Shown piece by piece: positions 5,132 to 5,455 of a stretch of DNA of 5,455 nucleotides. This stretch comes from Sulfurimonas sp. GTDB lineage: Bacteria; Campylobacterota; Campylobacteria; Campylobacterales; Sulfurimonadaceae. The notes below the pieces were generated by a model. It ran no database searches, had not been told where the DNA came from, and saw only the letters and a list, made by a program, of their open reading frames with translations. The position numbers and the translations under genes were made by a program. Position 1 is the first letter of the stretch. Each line of letters begins with the position of its first letter. The stretch is from assembly GCA_030646745.1 (NCBI GenBank), contig JAUSKV010000011.1, positions 1 to 5,455 on the forward strand, read 5' to 3'.

Positions 5132-5455
5132 ATGAGAAAAAGAACTAAAATTTTGGCAACCATTGGACCCGCCTCTGATTCACTTGAAGTAATTCAAAAG
5201 CTTATTCTAGCGGGTGTGAATGTATTTCGTTTAAATTTTTCACACGGAACACATGAATATCACTATGATGTTTTACAAAGAATTCGCCAAGCAGAAAAGA
5301 ATACCGGACTGCTTATTGGAGTAATGCAAGATATAAGCGGACCAAAAATTCGCGTCGGCAGGATTGATGAGCCGTTTAAGCTAGCAGAAAACGACACTGT
5401 TGAGTTCGTTGCAGAAGAGATTGTAGGTGTTCAACTGAGTGAAAACAGTTATCGC
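5132..5455 (+). CDS. pyk: Pyruvate kinase, N-terminal 108 codons (3' end beyond window)
   Basis: Catalyses phosphoenolpyruvate plus ADP to pyruvate plus ATP, the last step of glycolysis; cytosolic and usually tetrameric. The frame is open from the ATG at 5132 to the last base, 108 codons of a protein that is normally 450-590 residues. The start of the TIM-barrel A domain is clear: RTKILATIGPAS at 4-15, NVFRLNFSHGTHE at 30-42 with substrate-binding R33 and potassium-site N35 and S37, and QDISGPKIRVG at 66-76 with D67 of the potassium site and K72/R74. The sequence after residue 76 enters the mobile B (lid) domain. QDISGPKIR takes the place of the commoner LDLKGPKIR form, a variant known in some bacterial pyruvate kinases. 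The gene is divergent from the flgA cluster and has its own promoter candidates and a strong ribosome binding site. In an organism without full glycolysis it may chiefly balance PEP and pyruvate; that is inference. Confidence 0.96.
   Translation, partial: MRKRTKILATIGPASDSLEVIQKLILAGVNVFRLNFSHGTHEYHYDVLQRIRQAEKNTGLLIGVMQDISGPKIRVGRIDEPFKLAENDTVEFVAEEIVGVQLSENSYR

Overview
The window looks like ordinary chromosomal DNA from a free-living Campylobacterota (formerly Epsilonproteobacteria), most like Sulfurimonas or a close relative. Three things point that way: the AT-rich intergenic sequence, the protein sequences, and the gene order. From memory, Campylobacter jejuni has the same run flgA-ubiX-coaD-tmk-hisS-speA (Cj0769c to Cj0764c). 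No species assignment was tested, since no search could be run.

Layout. Bases 1-4898 hold a minus-strand gene cluster, transcribed right to left: flgA (flagellar P-ring chaperone), ubiX (flavin prenyltransferase), coaD (phosphopantetheine adenylyltransferase), tmk (thymidylate kinase), hisS (histidyl-tRNA synthetase) and speA (biosynthetic arginine decarboxylase, cut off by the left edge). The first four genes are tightly packed: a 4-nt ATGA overlap for flgA/ubiX, a 1-nt gap for ubiX/coaD and a 16-nt overlap for coaD/tmk. They almost certainly share a transcript. Gaps of 113 nt (tmk-hisS) and 66 nt (hisS-speA) follow. Neither contains a convincing terminator, so readthrough is likely, although hisS may also have its own promoter.

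Bases 4899-5131 form a divergent intergenic region of about 230 bp. It carries a candidate flgA promoter on the minus strand, candidate pyk promoters with two perfect TATAAT boxes on the plus strand, and, between them, two hairpins and several short direct repeats that no gene explains. From 5132 a plus-strand pyruvate kinase gene (pyk) begins and runs off the right edge after 108 codons.

How the genes work together. The cluster is a mixed housekeeping set rather than one pathway. CoaD makes a CoA precursor, Tmk supplies dTDP for dTTP, HisRS charges tRNA-His, SpeA starts polyamine synthesis from arginine, and UbiX makes prenylated FMN for a UbiD-type decarboxylase (in this phylum probably serving menaquinone synthesis). 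FlgA is the only motility gene. I see no defence system, mobile element, CRISPR array or RNA gene. The least explained sequence is the repeat-bearing flgA-pyk spacer.
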